From Flavobacterium cheongpyeongense (GTDB taxonomy: Bacteria; Bacteroidota; Bacteroidia; Flavobacteriales; Flavobacteriaceae): a stretch of 64,000 nucleotides of DNA. Below are positions 45,365 to 54,414 of this stretch, piece after piece; position 1 is the stretch's first letter; each line of letters begins with the position of its first letter. The position numbers and the translations under genes were made by a program. The notes under the pieces are model-generated. The model was not told where the DNA came from. It saw only the letters and a list, made by a program, of their open reading frames with translations, and did not search any database. The stretch is from the NCBI RefSeq assembly GCF_003202435.1, contig NZ_QJHK01000008.1, positions 1 through 64,000 on the forward strand, given 5' to 3'.

Positions 45365-46459
45365 ATGAAAGCAGGAATTGTAGGATTACCAAATGTTGGA
45401 AAATCAACATTATTTAATTGTTTATCTAATGCAAAAGCGCAGAGTGCTAACTTTCCGTTTTGTACAATCGAGCCAAATATTGGTGTTGTAAACGTTCCGG
45501 ATCCAAGAATCAACAAATTAGAAGAGTTGGTAAAACCAGAGCGTGTACAAATGGCAACCGTAGATATTGTAGATATTGCCGGTTTGGTAAAAGGAGCGAG
45601 TAAGGGTGAAGGTCTTGGAAACCAGTTTTTAGGGAATATTAGAGAGTGTAATGCAATCATTCACGTTTTGCGTTGTTTTGATAATGATAATATTGTACAC
45701 GTTGACGGAAATGTAAACCCAATTCGTGACAAAGAAACGATTGATATCGAATTGCAGTTAAAAGATTTGGAAACAATCGATAAACGCCTTGAAAAAGTAA
45801 AACGTGCTGCAAAAACCGGAAATAAAGAAGCTCAGACAGAAGAAGCTTTATTAAACAGAATTAGAGAAGCATTATTACAGGCAAAATCTGCAAGAACAAT
45901 TATTCCTCAAAATAATGACGAAGAAGTTTTGATGGAGGGTTTTCAGTTAATTACAGCAAAACCGGTTTTATATGTTTGTAATGTTGACGAAAATTCTGCT
46001 GTAAACGGAAATAAATATGTAGATCAGGTTCGTGAATTAGTAAAAGATGAAGATGCTGAAGTTATTATTCTTTCAGTAGGGGCAGAGGCTGATATTACAG
46101 AATTGGAAAGCTATGAAGAACGTCAGGTTTTTCTTGAAGATATGGGATTGACTGAGCCAGGAGCATCTGTTTTAATTCGTGCTGCTTATAAATTATTAAA
46201 GCAACAAACTTATTTTACTGCTGGTGTAAAAGAAGTTCGTGCGTGGACAATTAACATTGGGGCAACTGCACCTCAGGCAGCCGGAGTTATCCACACTGAT
46301 TTCGAAAAAGGTTTTATTCGTGCAGAGGTTATTTCATATGAAGATTACGTTCAGTACGGTTCAGAAGCAAAAGCAAAAGAAGCCGGAAAATTCAAAGTAG
46401 AAGGAAAAGAATATGTAGTAAAAGATGGTGATGTAATGCATTTTCGTTTTAATGTTTAG
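45365..46459 (+). CDS. ychF: Ribosome-associated ATPase YchF/Obg family
   Basis: A 364-residue P-loop protein of the OLA1/YchF group. G1 is GLPNVGKSTLFN at 6-17; G3 is DIAGLVKGASKGEG; the G4 position reads YVCNVDE (NxxE-type, giving ATP preference); the TGS domain fills the last 90 residues (FTAGVKEVRAWTINIGATAPQAA, ending HFRFNV). It binds ribosomes and is linked to oxidative stress and translation fidelity. Monocistronic, ended by a strong hairpin. Confidence 0.96.
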   Translation: MKAGIVGLPNVGKSTLFNCLSNAKAQSANFPFCTIEPNIGVVNVPDPRINKLEELVKPERVQMATVDIVDIAGLVKGASKGEGLGNQFLGNIRECNAIIHVLRCFDNDNIVHVDGNVNPIRDKETIDIELQLKDLETIDKRLEKVKRAAKTGNKEAQTEEALLNRIREALLQAKSARTIIPQNNDEEVLMEGFQLITAKPVLYVCNVDENSAVNGNKYVDQVRELVKDEDAEVIILSVGAEADITELESYEERQVFLEDMGLTEPGASVLIRAAYKLLKQQTYFTAGVKEVRAWTINIGATAPQAAGVIHTDFEKGFIRAEVISYEDYVQYGSEAKAKEAGKFKVEGKEYVVKDGDVMHFRFNV

Positions 46460-46503
46460 TCCTTTTTTAAAAATAGAAAAAAGAATAAAGAAAATAGATT
46501 TGA

Positions 46504-46531
46504 CCGCTGGAGAAATTCAGCGGTTTTTTTT
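46504..46531 (+). terminator. Intrinsic terminator after ychF
   Basis: CCGCTG (46504-46509) pairs with CAGCGG (46518-46523), then a run of eight T. Confidence 0.75.
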
Positions 46532-46708
46532 AGTTTTTATCGCAAAGATTGTGTGTAGAGGCACAAAACAGTGTGCCTAACATCAAGTCCATGATAATCT
46601 GAAAAATCTGCGGGAAAAAATTCTAGTGAAATTTCATATTTGAAAATTTTTGGCTTAAAAATTGGTTACAGAAAAATCAACCAATAACTAAATCTAAAAC
46701 CAATCAAA

Positions 46709-47386
46709 ATGCTAAAAAAATCTTTTAAATTTCTGGGCTGGACACTTTTCGGAATTTTCGCTTTCCTTGCGTTATACATTTCATCCGTTCTTCTAATTTC
46801 AAAAATCACGGTCAACTCTGATATTGATCAGGTTGAAGAACAAAATGCTATTCCAGTTTACATTCTCTCTAACGGCGTTCACACCGATATTGTAGTTCCT
46901 GTAAAAAATGAAATTAAAGACTGGCGAAACGAAATCCGTTTCAGTCAGACACAATCAAAAGATTCATTGGTCAATTTTATCGCTTTTGGATGGGGTGATA
47001 AAGGTTTTTATCTCGATACACCGGAATGGGCAGACCTCAAAGCCAGTACAGCCCTCAAAGCAGCATTTGGAATAAGTTCATCTGCTATGCATACTACATT
47101 TTTTAAGCAATTGAAAGAAGGCGAAGACTGCAAACGAATCCTGATTTCAAAAGAGAATTACCAAAATTTGGTGACTTATATTTCTGAAAGTTTTAGTGAT
47201 TCCGCTCACCCGCAATGGATTGAAGGCCACAGCTACGGAAAAAAAGATGCTTTTTATGAAGCAAAGGGAAGTTACAGCCTTTTTTATACGTGTAATACCT
47301 GGGCAAATAACGCATTAAAAGCAGCAAACCAAAAAGCAAGTTTGTGGACGGTTTATGATAAAGGGATTTTTTGCCACTATAAATGA
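46709..47386 (+). CDS. TIGR02117 (DUF2459) family membrane-anchored protein
   Basis: A 225-residue protein with one N-terminal helix (FLGWTLFGIFAFLALYISSVLL) and a soluble, probably periplasmic, domain. Family motifs include PVYILSNGVHTDIVVPV near 48-64, FGWGDKGFYLDTPEW near 96-110, SSAMHTTFF and a final YTCNTWANNAL. The N-x-C-x-T-W and H residues suggest a papain-like or NlpC-like fold, but activity is unproven. The next gene, a lipoprotein, starts seven bases after it. Confidence 0.82.
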   Translation: MLKKSFKFLGWTLFGIFAFLALYISSVLLISKITVNSDIDQVEEQNAIPVYILSNGVHTDIVVPVKNEIKDWRNEIRFSQTQSKDSLVNFIAFGWGDKGFYLDTPEWADLKASTALKAAFGISSSAMHTTFFKQLKEGEDCKRILISKENYQNLVTYISESFSDSAHPQWIEGHSYGKKDAFYEAKGSYSLFYTCNTWANNALKAANQKASLWTVYDKGIFCHYK

Positions 47387-47393
47387 TTTTCCT

Positions 47394-48068
47394 ATGAAAA
47401 AGTCAATTTTAATATTGATTTTAGTAATTTGTTTTGGAGCTTGTAAAAAAGTTAGGACGCTACCATGTCCTGATTGTTTTTTCTTTTATTTTGAAAATCC
47501 GCAGCCGGATGATGATTCAGAGTTAGATCATTTTCCTCATAAGTATAGAGGATTGTACAGGAACAATGATTCGACTTTTATTCGAATTGAAGAAGACAGA
47601 ATTATAGCTAAATATTTTGGAAAATATAAGATGGATAAAATTGAATTCGATTCAATAAAGCAAGACTTTAAAATCGAAGGTAATTTAGTGACAGAAAAAA
47701 ACTCTGAGAAAAAAATGTATATTCACACTAAGGGAGATTCAATAGAATTTACAGAACCTTATATAGATACTATTTTTAGATTGTCATACTATCAAAAGCT
47801 TAAACGTATAGATGGTCAATTGGTGCTAAGTATAAAAGACTCTATTTTTTGGAAAACGCAATTTTTTAGCCTGAAAAATAAAACACTTAAAATAAAAGAA
47901 ATCTATTTGCCAGATGACTTAAAAAAACTTGATTCTGTAACTGTTGTTAAAGCTGAAAAGATAGATTCAATGTCGTATTTAATAAAACCAACAAGAAGCG
48001 AATTCAAAAAGATTTTAAAAATTAAAAAATTGGGTTTTGATCAGGAATATAAAAGGATTTCAAAATAA
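47394..48068 (+). CDS. Predicted lipoprotein of unknown function
   Basis: About 224 residues. The N-terminal MKKSILILILVICFGAC is a lipoprotein signal with the acylated Cys at residue 17. The mature protein is rich in Lys, Asp and Ile with repeated beta-strand-like patches (ESDSTFIRIEED-like and KMYIHTKGDSIEFTEPYID). I chose the ATG at 47394, since the longer frame begins inside the preceding gene. No family is recognised. It probably forms an operon with the TIGR02117 gene. Confidence 0.65.
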   Translation: MKKSILILILVICFGACKKVRTLPCPDCFFFYFENPQPDDDSELDHFPHKYRGLYRNNDSTFIRIEEDRIIAKYFGKYKMDKIEFDSIKQDFKIEGNLVTEKNSEKKMYIHTKGDSIEFTEPYIDTIFRLSYYQKLKRIDGQLVLSIKDSIFWKTQFFSLKNKTLKIKEIYLPDDLKKLDSVTVVKAEKIDSMSYLIKPTRSEFKKILKIKKLGFDQEYKRISK

Positions 48069-48161
48069 TTTTACATGATAAAAATGTAAAATTCTATTAA
48101 AAATCAGGAATTCAGGATTTTTGATTATCGTTTAAATTTGAAGGAATATCAAAAATAGCAA

Positions 48162-48653
48162 ATGAAAAATCGAAATATCTTTTCAAAGTCATTGTATTTA
48201 TTGAAGACTACATTTTTAGAGTTTAATGATGATAACGCCATAAAATTAAGCGCTGCTTTATCTTATTATACCATTTTTTCTTTGCCCTTTATTGATTATT
48301 ATAACCATTTGTGGATTCTTTTTTGGGGAAGAAGCCATAACAGGGCAATTGTACGGGCAAATAAATGAATCGGCAGGTAATGATGCTGCCAAACAGATTC
48401 AGGAGGCCAAAAAAAAGGTACAGCTATCAGATAGTAATGTTTTGCCACAATATTTGGAGTAGTAATTTTATTGATAGGGTTTCCGGTGTTTTTGCAGAGA
48501 TTCAGAGTTCCATAAATTGTATCTGGGGTTTGCCTGCTATGCCTGATAAAGGTCTTAAGAAGCTGATCCAAAGAATATTCAGTAGCGATTCAAAAAGAGG
48601 TCTTTGAAGTTCCGAAATCACTTTTAAGGTTAATATTCAGGCCTCAAAAGTAA
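48162..48653 (+). pseudogene. Decayed YihY/BrkB family inner-membrane protein gene
   Basis: The first frame gives LLKTTFLEFNDDNAIKLSAA then LSYYTIFSLP, the typical YihY start. A shift then gives LLIIITICGFFFGEEAITGQ and QIQEAKKKVQLSDSNV; another shift gives ATIFGVVILLIG; a third gives GVFAEIQSSINCIWGL and DKGLKKLIQ. After that the sequence jumps to what looks like the C-terminal tail (EYSVAIQKEVFEVPKS) ending TAA at 48651-48653. At least three frame breaks and a large internal deletion remove most of the membrane helices, so no functional product is expected. Confidence 0.85.
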
Positions 48654-48715
48654 GAGGTAATTTATATCTTTAAATAGTGACTTTTCGGCACTAAATTACT
48701 TGACTTACCTCATTA

Positions 48716-49348
48716 TTATTTAAAAAGCTTATTTAAGGTAACTTCTTTCTTTTCTCTCAGTTTTTTTACAATTTTTAAAAAAGCAATGGCTGTTATATAG
48801 GCGTCCCCCAATGCGGTATGGCGATCCTTTTTAGAAATATCAAATTTATCAGCCAGATCATCAAGTGAATAATGGTCTTTTCGTTCAAAAAGATGTGATT
48901 TTATCAATGTTTTTTTATACAAAATTCCGGTATCCAGCGACTTGTTTTTTAATTCAGGTAAGCCATTTCTTTCCAAAGCTTTGTTGATCATCGTGATATC
49001 AAAATAAGCATGATGAGCTATAATAACAGAATCACCTAAATAGTTAACGAACTGTTCTAATGCTTCAGCTTCAGATGGGCGTTTTACAACAAAATCTTTC
49101 AAAATTCCATGAATCTGCGCAGTTGACTCGTCATAATGATCTTGTTCTATATACACTTCGAAACTATTCTGAACTGAAATGGTAGCATTTTGCAATACCA
49201 GGGCTCCAATGCACAATATACGGTCATTTTCGAAATCAAAACCTGTCGTTTCTGTATCCAATACTATAAAACGAGTCTCTTCGATCGTAATATTTTCATC
49301 GAAAAGCTTTTCTTCTTCTTCTTTTTTCCAAAAATTAAATAAACTCAT
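48716..49348 (-). CDS. 3'-5' exonuclease, DnaQ-like (DEDDh)
   Basis: A 210-residue exonuclease. ExoI is FIVLDTETTGF with the D-x-E metal pair near 29-31; ExoII lies in SVIIAHHAYFDITM near 107-120; ExoIII is DRHTALGDAYITA near 176-188 with the H-x4-D of the DEDDh class. It resembles DNA polymerase III epsilon but is not fused to a polymerase. It starts two bases after the stop of the upstream cNMP/CBS/DUF294 gene, a pairing that suggests a shared function, perhaps nucleotide or RNA turnover. Confidence 0.9.
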   Translation of the reverse strand: MSLFNFWKKEEEEKLFDENITIEETRFIVLDTETTGFDFENDRILCIGALVLQNATISVQNSFEVYIEQDHYDESTAQIHGILKDFVVKRPSEAEALEQFVNYLGDSVIIAHHAYFDITMINKALERNGLPELKNKSLDTGILYKKTLIKSHLFERKDHYSLDDLADKFDISKKDRHTALGDAYITAIAFLKIVKKLREKKEVTLNKLFK

Positions 49349-49350
49349 TT

Positions 49351-51264
49351 TTATACAATATTAGAAACATTAAAACGTACCGAAATTAATTCCTGAAGTT
49401 CTTTGATGGTTTTAAAAGTTCTTTTCAGTTTTATTTTTTCCATTTTCGAAAGGGATTCCAGGGCAATAAATTGTCCCGAATCATGATGTAAAAGACCTTG
49501 TTTGGTCCTGAATTTTAATAAGGCCTTAAAAGAATAAGAGCAGGATAAGTAAAGTTCACTGTTTTGAGGTTCCATTTCGGCCAGTTTCTCAAAACGCTCC
49601 GCCGTATTACTGATTGACTTTACAGAGTGTGATAAAATTAAAACCCTAGCAGCATCTGTAAGCGGCATCAAGGCCCTTCGTTTAATATCAAACTGATCTT
49701 TGTTGGCTCCGTCCTGTTCAACTAAAAACTGTCTGAAGAAACCGGTTGGAGAGGGGCTCTGCAAAGCACCACTCACCAAATGAACATAGAAAATAGGGTT
49801 AGCCTTTACATTTTCAAATATCGAATCTGATAATTGATCTACAATTTCGCGATCACCATATTTTACACTGTAGTCAAAAAAGATAAACGATAATAAAACT
49901 TCATTTTTACCCGGATTTTTGATCCAGTAGGCCACCTGATTTTTCCATTCGTCCAGGCTCATACACCATTTTGGGTTGGATGCCATCATTTCGGCAGGGC
50001 AATATTCGTAGCCAATTGTAAAAAGGCCTTTGTTGATATAAGTCGCTAATTTTAAGAAATATGCTTTGGTTTCATCCTTAAAAACTTCCGATACATTTTC
50101 GTATACAATTGCATTATCCTGATCCGTATGCAACATTTGTTCGTCACGTCCTTGACTTCCAAGTGCGAGCCAGGTAAATTTTACAGGAGGGGGAGTGTTC
50201 ATTTTTTCCAGCGAAATATCAATAACACGATTTACACAGGCATCGTTCAATTCGGTTATGATTTTTGTAATCAGGGTCATCGGGATATTCTGGTCTAAAT
50301 ATCCCTGCAATAGCTGCATGATTCTGGCTCTGATAGGTTTTATTTCCTTAACTTTTGTGGTTCTTTTTAGAGCTTTAATCAAAACTGCAGGATTGTTTCC
50401 CAGCGATACCATAAGGTCGTGTTTGGATAAAATACCAACAGCTTTTGTATTGACAGTTCCGTCTTTTGTAAGACATATATAACTAATGTTGCTTTTTATC
50501 ATTGCCATTTGAGCCTCAGTAACCGTCATTTTTTTAGAATACGTAATAACGGGCGATGTCATGATAGTTTCAGCAGCAGTAGTAATAGGATAGTCACCGG
50601 TAACAATTTTGTTGCGCAGATCTTTGTCAGTAATAATTCCGATTGGGAGCATTTCATCGACTATTAAAATAGCTCCAACTTTTTTCTTAGTCAGGATTTT
50701 TGCAATTTCTTTCGCTGTGGTCGAAGGTCCGCAGGTAACCATCTTTTTCGAAAATTTTACGGGCTGTAAATCAAATACTTCTTTGTCGTTACTCTGATCA
50801 TGCTGCGCAATAACTTCGCCGTATAAATTGTTTTTATGCACTTCAGAATACGGGTTTTTAGTATTCGATGCATAACTTTCAATAAGGAAATTTCCAATCG
50901 CCTTGTTCTCTAAAGCATAAGGTTTAAAAACGGAAATCGGTATGGCGTATAAAATACTCTCTTCATAAGCACTGGCTTCCATAACATAATTTTCCTGAGC
51001 CAGAAGCGGCCTTAATCCAAAAATATCTCCTTCATCGCACATATCAAGGGTTTTTTGATTCTTTTTAAGGGCAATAGCTCCTTTGTGAACCACATAAAAA
51101 GATTCATGCGTTTTTTCATTCTCAGAAAAAATCACAGAGTCCTTTTCTTTGTAAATAATAGAGATTTGTTCTGATAATTTTTCGAGGTCTTTTTGATGCA
51201 GGAGATTAAAAGGAGGGAAGTGCTTTAAAAAATCGGCTACTCTATGGGAAATGGTATTTTTCAT
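49351..51264 (-). CDS. cNMP-binding/CBS/DUF294 nucleotidyltransferase-like protein
   Basis: A 637-residue multi-domain regulator. A cyclic-nucleotide-binding domain at about 10-130 (VVHKGAIALKKNQK, EGDIFGLRPLL), two CBS repeats at about 165-290 (KKVGAILIVDEMLPIGIIT, YICLTKDGTVNTKAVGIL), a GlnD-like nucleotidyltransferase domain (DUF294) at about 320-480 with LALGSQGRDEQMLHTDQDNA giving G-S and D-x-D, and a C-terminal substrate-binding-like domain. It probably senses nucleotides and transfers a nucleotidyl group to an unknown target. Tightly coupled to the exonuclease downstream. Confidence 0.88.
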   Translation of the reverse strand: MKNTISHRVADFLKHFPPFNLLHQKDLEKLSEQISIIYKEKDSVIFSENEKTHESFYVVHKGAIALKKNQKTLDMCDEGDIFGLRPLLAQENYVMEASAYEESILYAIPISVFKPYALENKAIGNFLIESYASNTKNPYSEVHKNNLYGEVIAQHDQSNDKEVFDLQPVKFSKKMVTCGPSTTAKEIAKILTKKKVGAILIVDEMLPIGIITDKDLRNKIVTGDYPITTAAETIMTSPVITYSKKMTVTEAQMAMIKSNISYICLTKDGTVNTKAVGILSKHDLMVSLGNNPAVLIKALKRTTKVKEIKPIRARIMQLLQGYLDQNIPMTLITKIITELNDACVNRVIDISLEKMNTPPPVKFTWLALGSQGRDEQMLHTDQDNAIVYENVSEVFKDETKAYFLKLATYINKGLFTIGYEYCPAEMMASNPKWCMSLDEWKNQVAYWIKNPGKNEVLLSFIFFDYSVKYGDREIVDQLSDSIFENVKANPIFYVHLVSGALQSPSPTGFFRQFLVEQDGANKDQFDIKRRALMPLTDAARVLILSHSVKSISNTAERFEKLAEMEPQNSELYLSCSYSFKALLKFRTKQGLLHHDSGQFIALESLSKMEKIKLKRTFKTIKELQELISVRFNVSNIV

Positions 51265-51360
51265 ACGCTTGGTTTAAGTTCTAAAATTGCAATTGTAAAA
51301 GAAACACTTTTAAATTTTTATTCAAACTATATTTTTGTGAAATTTGAGGATTATTTGTTA

Positions 51361-51389
51361 AACAAAAAAAGCTCCCCAAGGGAACTTTT
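51361..51389 (-). terminator. Terminator after the lipoprotein gene
   Basis: On the minus strand AAAG-T-TCCC and GGGA-G-CTTT form a stem with a three-base loop, followed by a T run. Confidence 0.55.
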
Positions 51390-51411
51390 AAAATATTGAT
51401 TTATTAGCTTT

Positions 51412-51783
51412 TTAATTGATTTTGGTTACTGTTCCGCGTTGTTTTTCTTCAGAGCCCACCATGCCAAATTCAAAAGTATATGAATCTTTAGTTGTCGTTA
51501 AAATTTTCATGCTGATGGCTTTTTCCTCGGCCATGTTTTTCGGGTGTTTTTTCTGCAATACATATTCGCAATCGCTTACCCAGCGTACTGTCGAAGTATC
51601 TGTTTTACCTTCAAAAGTTTCAATTTCAAGACTGTCTCTGCGCTCAAAAACCGTAGTTTTTTTTAAGCCGTTTACTTCAAACTCAAATTTAAATTTTCCG
51701 TTTTTGAAGTCTTTGCAATGGTGTTCTGCGTTATAACATGATACTAAAGCAAATACAGGAAGTAAGAATATGATTTTTTTCAT
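51412..51783 (-). CDS. Small lipoprotein, possibly DNA-topoisomerase-unrelated, unknown role
   Basis: A 123-residue predicted lipoprotein: MKKIIFLLPVFALVSCYN places the acylated Cys at about residue 16. The mature part has three more Cys/His-containing patches (AEHHCKDFKNGKFKFEFEV, WVSDCEYVLQKKH), so a disulfide is possible. The sequence is mainly beta strands, with TVFERRDSLEIETFEGKTD as a typical strand-turn pattern. I recognise no family. It is the last gene of the murQ-side minus-strand run, separated from the DinB gene by repeat copy B. Confidence 0.65.
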   Translation of the reverse strand: MKKIIFLLPVFALVSCYNAEHHCKDFKNGKFKFEFEVNGLKKTTVFERRDSLEIETFEGKTDTSTVRWVSDCEYVLQKKHPKNMAEEKAISMKILTTTKDSYTFEFGMVGSEEKQRGTVTKIN

Positions 51784-51800
51784 TTTAAATGTTTTTTAAG

Positions 51801-51886
51801 GAGCTGTTTCCTGCTTTCCACTGCAATCTTTTTATTTTTAAAGAAAAAATAAAAAGGATTTTCGTTGCAATCAGGGCTAGGGCAAT
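51801..51886. repeat. 80-base imperfect palindromic repeat, copy B
   Basis: Aligns end to end with the element at 38159-38238: GAGCTGTTTCCTGC for the left arm, CTGCAATCTTTTTATTTTTA and AAGAAAAAATAAAAAGGATT for the A/T core, and TTGCAATCAGGGCTAGGGC for the right arm. It lies between two minus-strand genes. Confidence 0.65.
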
Positions 51887-51964
51887 CGTTTTTCATATCA
51901 CCAGAACGGGACTCGAAGGGCTTTTATTTTTAAGAGGTTTGTTCTTTATTTAGACAAACAAAAA

Positions 51965-52540
51965 CTATTTGAGCCTTTTTAATTCGTCATCTGTAAAGTT
52001 CTTGATTTCTTTTTCTTTGGCAAATTTTTCGGCATTGTAATTTCCGGATTTATTTTTCGGAATCGATAAACTTTCCCAGTTTGTATTTTTTAATTGTTTG
52101 GCATAAAACACAATTTGCCCGATATGATAGGGATAATGTGCCAATTGACGATTAATGGCTTCAATAACCGTGTGACCTTCGTTCCTGATATAAATTATAT
52201 CCGAAAGCTGTTCGGGGTTTAAACTGTTTAAAGCATCCATAAAACATTTCCAGCCTTTGTCCCAGGTTTCTAAAACGGATTGTTTTGATTGTAAATCATT
52301 TTCAAACTCGGCATCACGGTTGCGCCATTCTTTTTCCCCGTCAGAAGTTAAAAAGTCTGTCCATCTCGAAAGCATGTTCCCGGAAATATGTTTGATGATG
52401 GTTGCTATGCTGTTGGTATCATCGTTTACCGCAACAAAAAGTTGTTCCGGTTCTAACTGATCTATGGCTTTTTCGCCCAGCATTTTATAATACAAAAACT
52501 GCTTTTTAACGCTTTCCAGATAAGATTCATTTGTTTTCAT
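51965..52540 (-). CDS. DinB-like (DUF1572) putative metal-dependent protein
   Basis: A 191-residue four-helix-bundle protein of the DinB/YfiT superfamily, DUF1572 branch. The metal-binding His triad would be the His in ATIIKHISGNMLSRW (about residue 51) and two in QLAHYPYHIGQIVFY (about 135-139). Members act in thiol-dependent chemistry such as bacillithiol S-transfer. It begins two bases after the pentapeptide-repeat gene, so the two are co-translated. Substrate unknown. Confidence 0.85.
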   Translation of the reverse strand: MKTNESYLESVKKQFLYYKMLGEKAIDQLEPEQLFVAVNDDTNSIATIIKHISGNMLSRWTDFLTSDGEKEWRNRDAEFENDLQSKQSVLETWDKGWKCFMDALNSLNPEQLSDIIYIRNEGHTVIEAINRQLAHYPYHIGQIVFYAKQLKNTNWESLSIPKNKSGNYNAEKFAKEKEIKNFTDDELKRLK

Positions 52541-52542
52541 AA

Positions 52543-53115
52543 TTAAACAATTTTAATGTCGTATTTGTCTAAAAGTCCCACGATTCCCTGATTTGAGAAC
52601 TGTGCTTTTCGCATTGGGTTAAATTCAGGATCGATTTTGTAATTATAAGCCGTTCTAAAATCTACTGCAGCCAGTTGGGTTTCATTAAAAATCGAGCCAT
52701 CTAAATCACAATTGTCAAAAACCGAACTGGTTAAATTGGTTCCTATAAAAGTAACTTCTCTGACAGAACAATTAATAAACTTGGTTTTTGGCATTTTTTT
52801 GTTTGAAAATATAGCGTAATCCAGTGTACTTTCTTCAAAATAAACCTGGAATAAAAAATCGTCACATTCGTTAAAAGCAATTCCCAAAAGCTTACAGTTT
52901 TTAAAAGTTACATTTTTTAAACTGGTACCCGCCAAACTGGTCATGGAGAGATTACAGTCAATAAATTCACAGTCCAAAAAAGTATTGTAGGCAAAATTAC
53001 TATTAGAGAAATCACAGTTTTTAAAAACACAATCTTCAAACTCCCTATTGTTTATTTTTTTGTCAATATAAAGAACCTTATCAAAGGTCTTCTGAATATG
53101 TATTAGGTTTTCCAT
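52543..53115 (-). CDS. Pentapeptide-repeat protein
   Basis: A 190-residue right-handed quadrilateral beta-helix. Repeats A(D/N)LxX run from about residue 25 to 150, for example FKNCDFSNSNFAYNTFLDCE, FINCSVREVTFIGTN and FDNCDLDGSIFNETQLAAVD. The Cys/Phe-rich pattern is that of Qnr-like and McbG-like proteins, some of which mimic DNA and protect gyrase. Whether this one does so is unknown. It is directly followed by the DinB-like gene on the same strand. Confidence 0.88.
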   Translation of the reverse strand: MENLIHIQKTFDKVLYIDKKINNREFEDCVFKNCDFSNSNFAYNTFLDCEFIDCNLSMTSLAGTSLKNVTFKNCKLLGIAFNECDDFLFQVYFEESTLDYAIFSNKKMPKTKFINCSVREVTFIGTNLTSSVFDNCDLDGSIFNETQLAAVDFRTAYNYKIDPEFNPMRKAQFSNQGIVGLLDKYDIKIV

Positions 53116-53172
53116 CGTAATTGAATATAAGAATTAAAGGAGTTTGGGCTGATTTGTTCGTATAGCCTTGCA

Positions 53173-53394
53173 TCAGTCATTAAACAAACCTTTCATAATA
53201 ATTTTCAATCCGTAAAAAATTAAAAACATAGCACTGAGACAAGCCACGATTCCAATTCCTAAAACCAGATAATGCCATTTGGTGTGCTGATTCATAAAAG
53301 CATTATAAATCAATGAAGGACCTATAAATAAAAGAGGCAGAGAACCTGATAGATATTTAATTCCTTTTCCGAGTAATTGTTTGTTTGTTGCCAT
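53173..53394 (-). CDS. DUF6095-like small membrane protein
   Basis: A 73-residue protein with two hydrophobic helices (about 13-32, YLSGSLPLLFIGPSLIYNAF, and 40-65, WHYLVLGIGIVACLSAMFLI). The start MATNKQLLGKGIKYL and the end LKIIMKGLFND agree with a conserved flavobacterial family I recall as DUF6095. Lies 104 bases downstream of murQ on the same strand. Function unknown. Confidence 0.72.
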   Translation of the reverse strand: MATNKQLLGKGIKYLSGSLPLLFIGPSLIYNAFMNQHTKWHYLVLGIGIVACLSAMFLIFYGLKIIMKGLFND

Positions 53395-53498
53395 TTTTAA
53401 ATGTCATTTCAGGTTTAAAAAGTTTCAGGTTTCAAGTTTGCGATCTTTGCGGTAAAAATTATGAAGTTAAACCATATCTTACCTTTCACATTAAACTT

Positions 53499-54311
53499 TT
53501 ACTTTAAATAATTGTCAACAGCATTTCTAACGCTGCCGTATTTTTTTAGCAGTTCAGATGCTTCTTCATACGAAATCTGAATTTCTCCCATAATCATTTT
53601 TACACCTCTGTCAACTAGTTTGATATTGCTCAGTTGCATATCAACCATTTTATTACCTTTCACTTTTCCAAGCTGAATCATCGAAGTTGTCGAAATCATA
53701 TTCAAAACCAGCTTTTGTGCAGTTCCGGCTTTCATTCTCGAACTTCCGGTAACAAACTCAGGGCCTACAACAACTTCAATTGGGAATTTAGCTGTTAACG
53801 CTAAAGGGCTTCCGGCGTTACAGGTAATACAGCCTGTAACAATATTATTTTGATTACAGGTTTCTAAGCCTCCAATTACGTAAGGAGTAGTTCCTGAGGC
53901 CGCAATTCCAATTACCACATCATTTTCTCCAATATTATTTTCCTGTAAGTCAATCCAGGCTTGTGTCGCATTGTCTTCGGCGTTTTCTACAGCACGGCGA
54001 ATAGCGGTATCGCCTCCGGCAATAATTCCGTTTACCAAATCAAATGGTACTCCAAAAGTAGGAGGGCACTCAGAGGCGTCAACAACACCTAAACGACCTG
54101 ATGTTCCGGCTCCAATATAGAAAATCCTTCCGCCTAATCTCAATTTAGTGACAACTTGTTCGACTAATCTTTCGATTTGTGGTAAGGCCTTTTCGACCGC
54201 ATTGGGTACGGTTTTGTCTTCATTATTTATATTAGCCAGCAGTTCCTGAACCGACATTTTTTCTAAATGTTCGTATTTTGATGCTTGTTCTGTAGTTTTT
54301 GTAAACGTCAT
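53499..54311 (-). CDS. murQ: N-acetylmuramic acid 6-phosphate etherase
   Basis: A 270-residue SIS-domain enzyme that cleaves the lactyl ether of MurNAc-6-phosphate in cell-wall recycling. The sugar-phosphate loop is YIGAGTSGRLGVVDASECPP, then GDTAIRRAVENAEDN with the catalytic Glu and VVIGIAASGTTPYVIG with the second sugar-phosphate loop; the end is the usual helical tail. Somewhat shorter than E. coli MurQ (298) as in other flavobacteria. No MurNAc kinase or transporter gene is adjacent. Divergent from the AraC-type gene. Confidence 0.95.
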   Translation of the reverse strand: MTFTKTTEQASKYEHLEKMSVQELLANINNEDKTVPNAVEKALPQIERLVEQVVTKLRLGGRIFYIGAGTSGRLGVVDASECPPTFGVPFDLVNGIIAGGDTAIRRAVENAEDNATQAWIDLQENNIGENDVVIGIAASGTTPYVIGGLETCNQNNIVTGCITCNAGSPLALTAKFPIEVVVGPEFVTGSSRMKAGTAQKLVLNMISTTSMIQLGKVKGNKMVDMQLSNIKLVDRGVKMIMGEIQISYEEASELLKKYGSVRNAVDNYLK

Positions 54312-54414
54312 TTTTCGTATAATTGGTCTTGCCCAAAATTACTGTTTTTTATTGCAATTTTCAGAAGCTTTTTGAAAGAACTAAATATTATATTTGTTAA
54401 ATATTAAAAGATAA

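Noticed and set aside
54371..54396. Promoter for the AraC-type gene (TTTG and TATATTTG)
   Set aside because: The boxes are only 14 bases apart, too close for the Bacteroidetes pattern.
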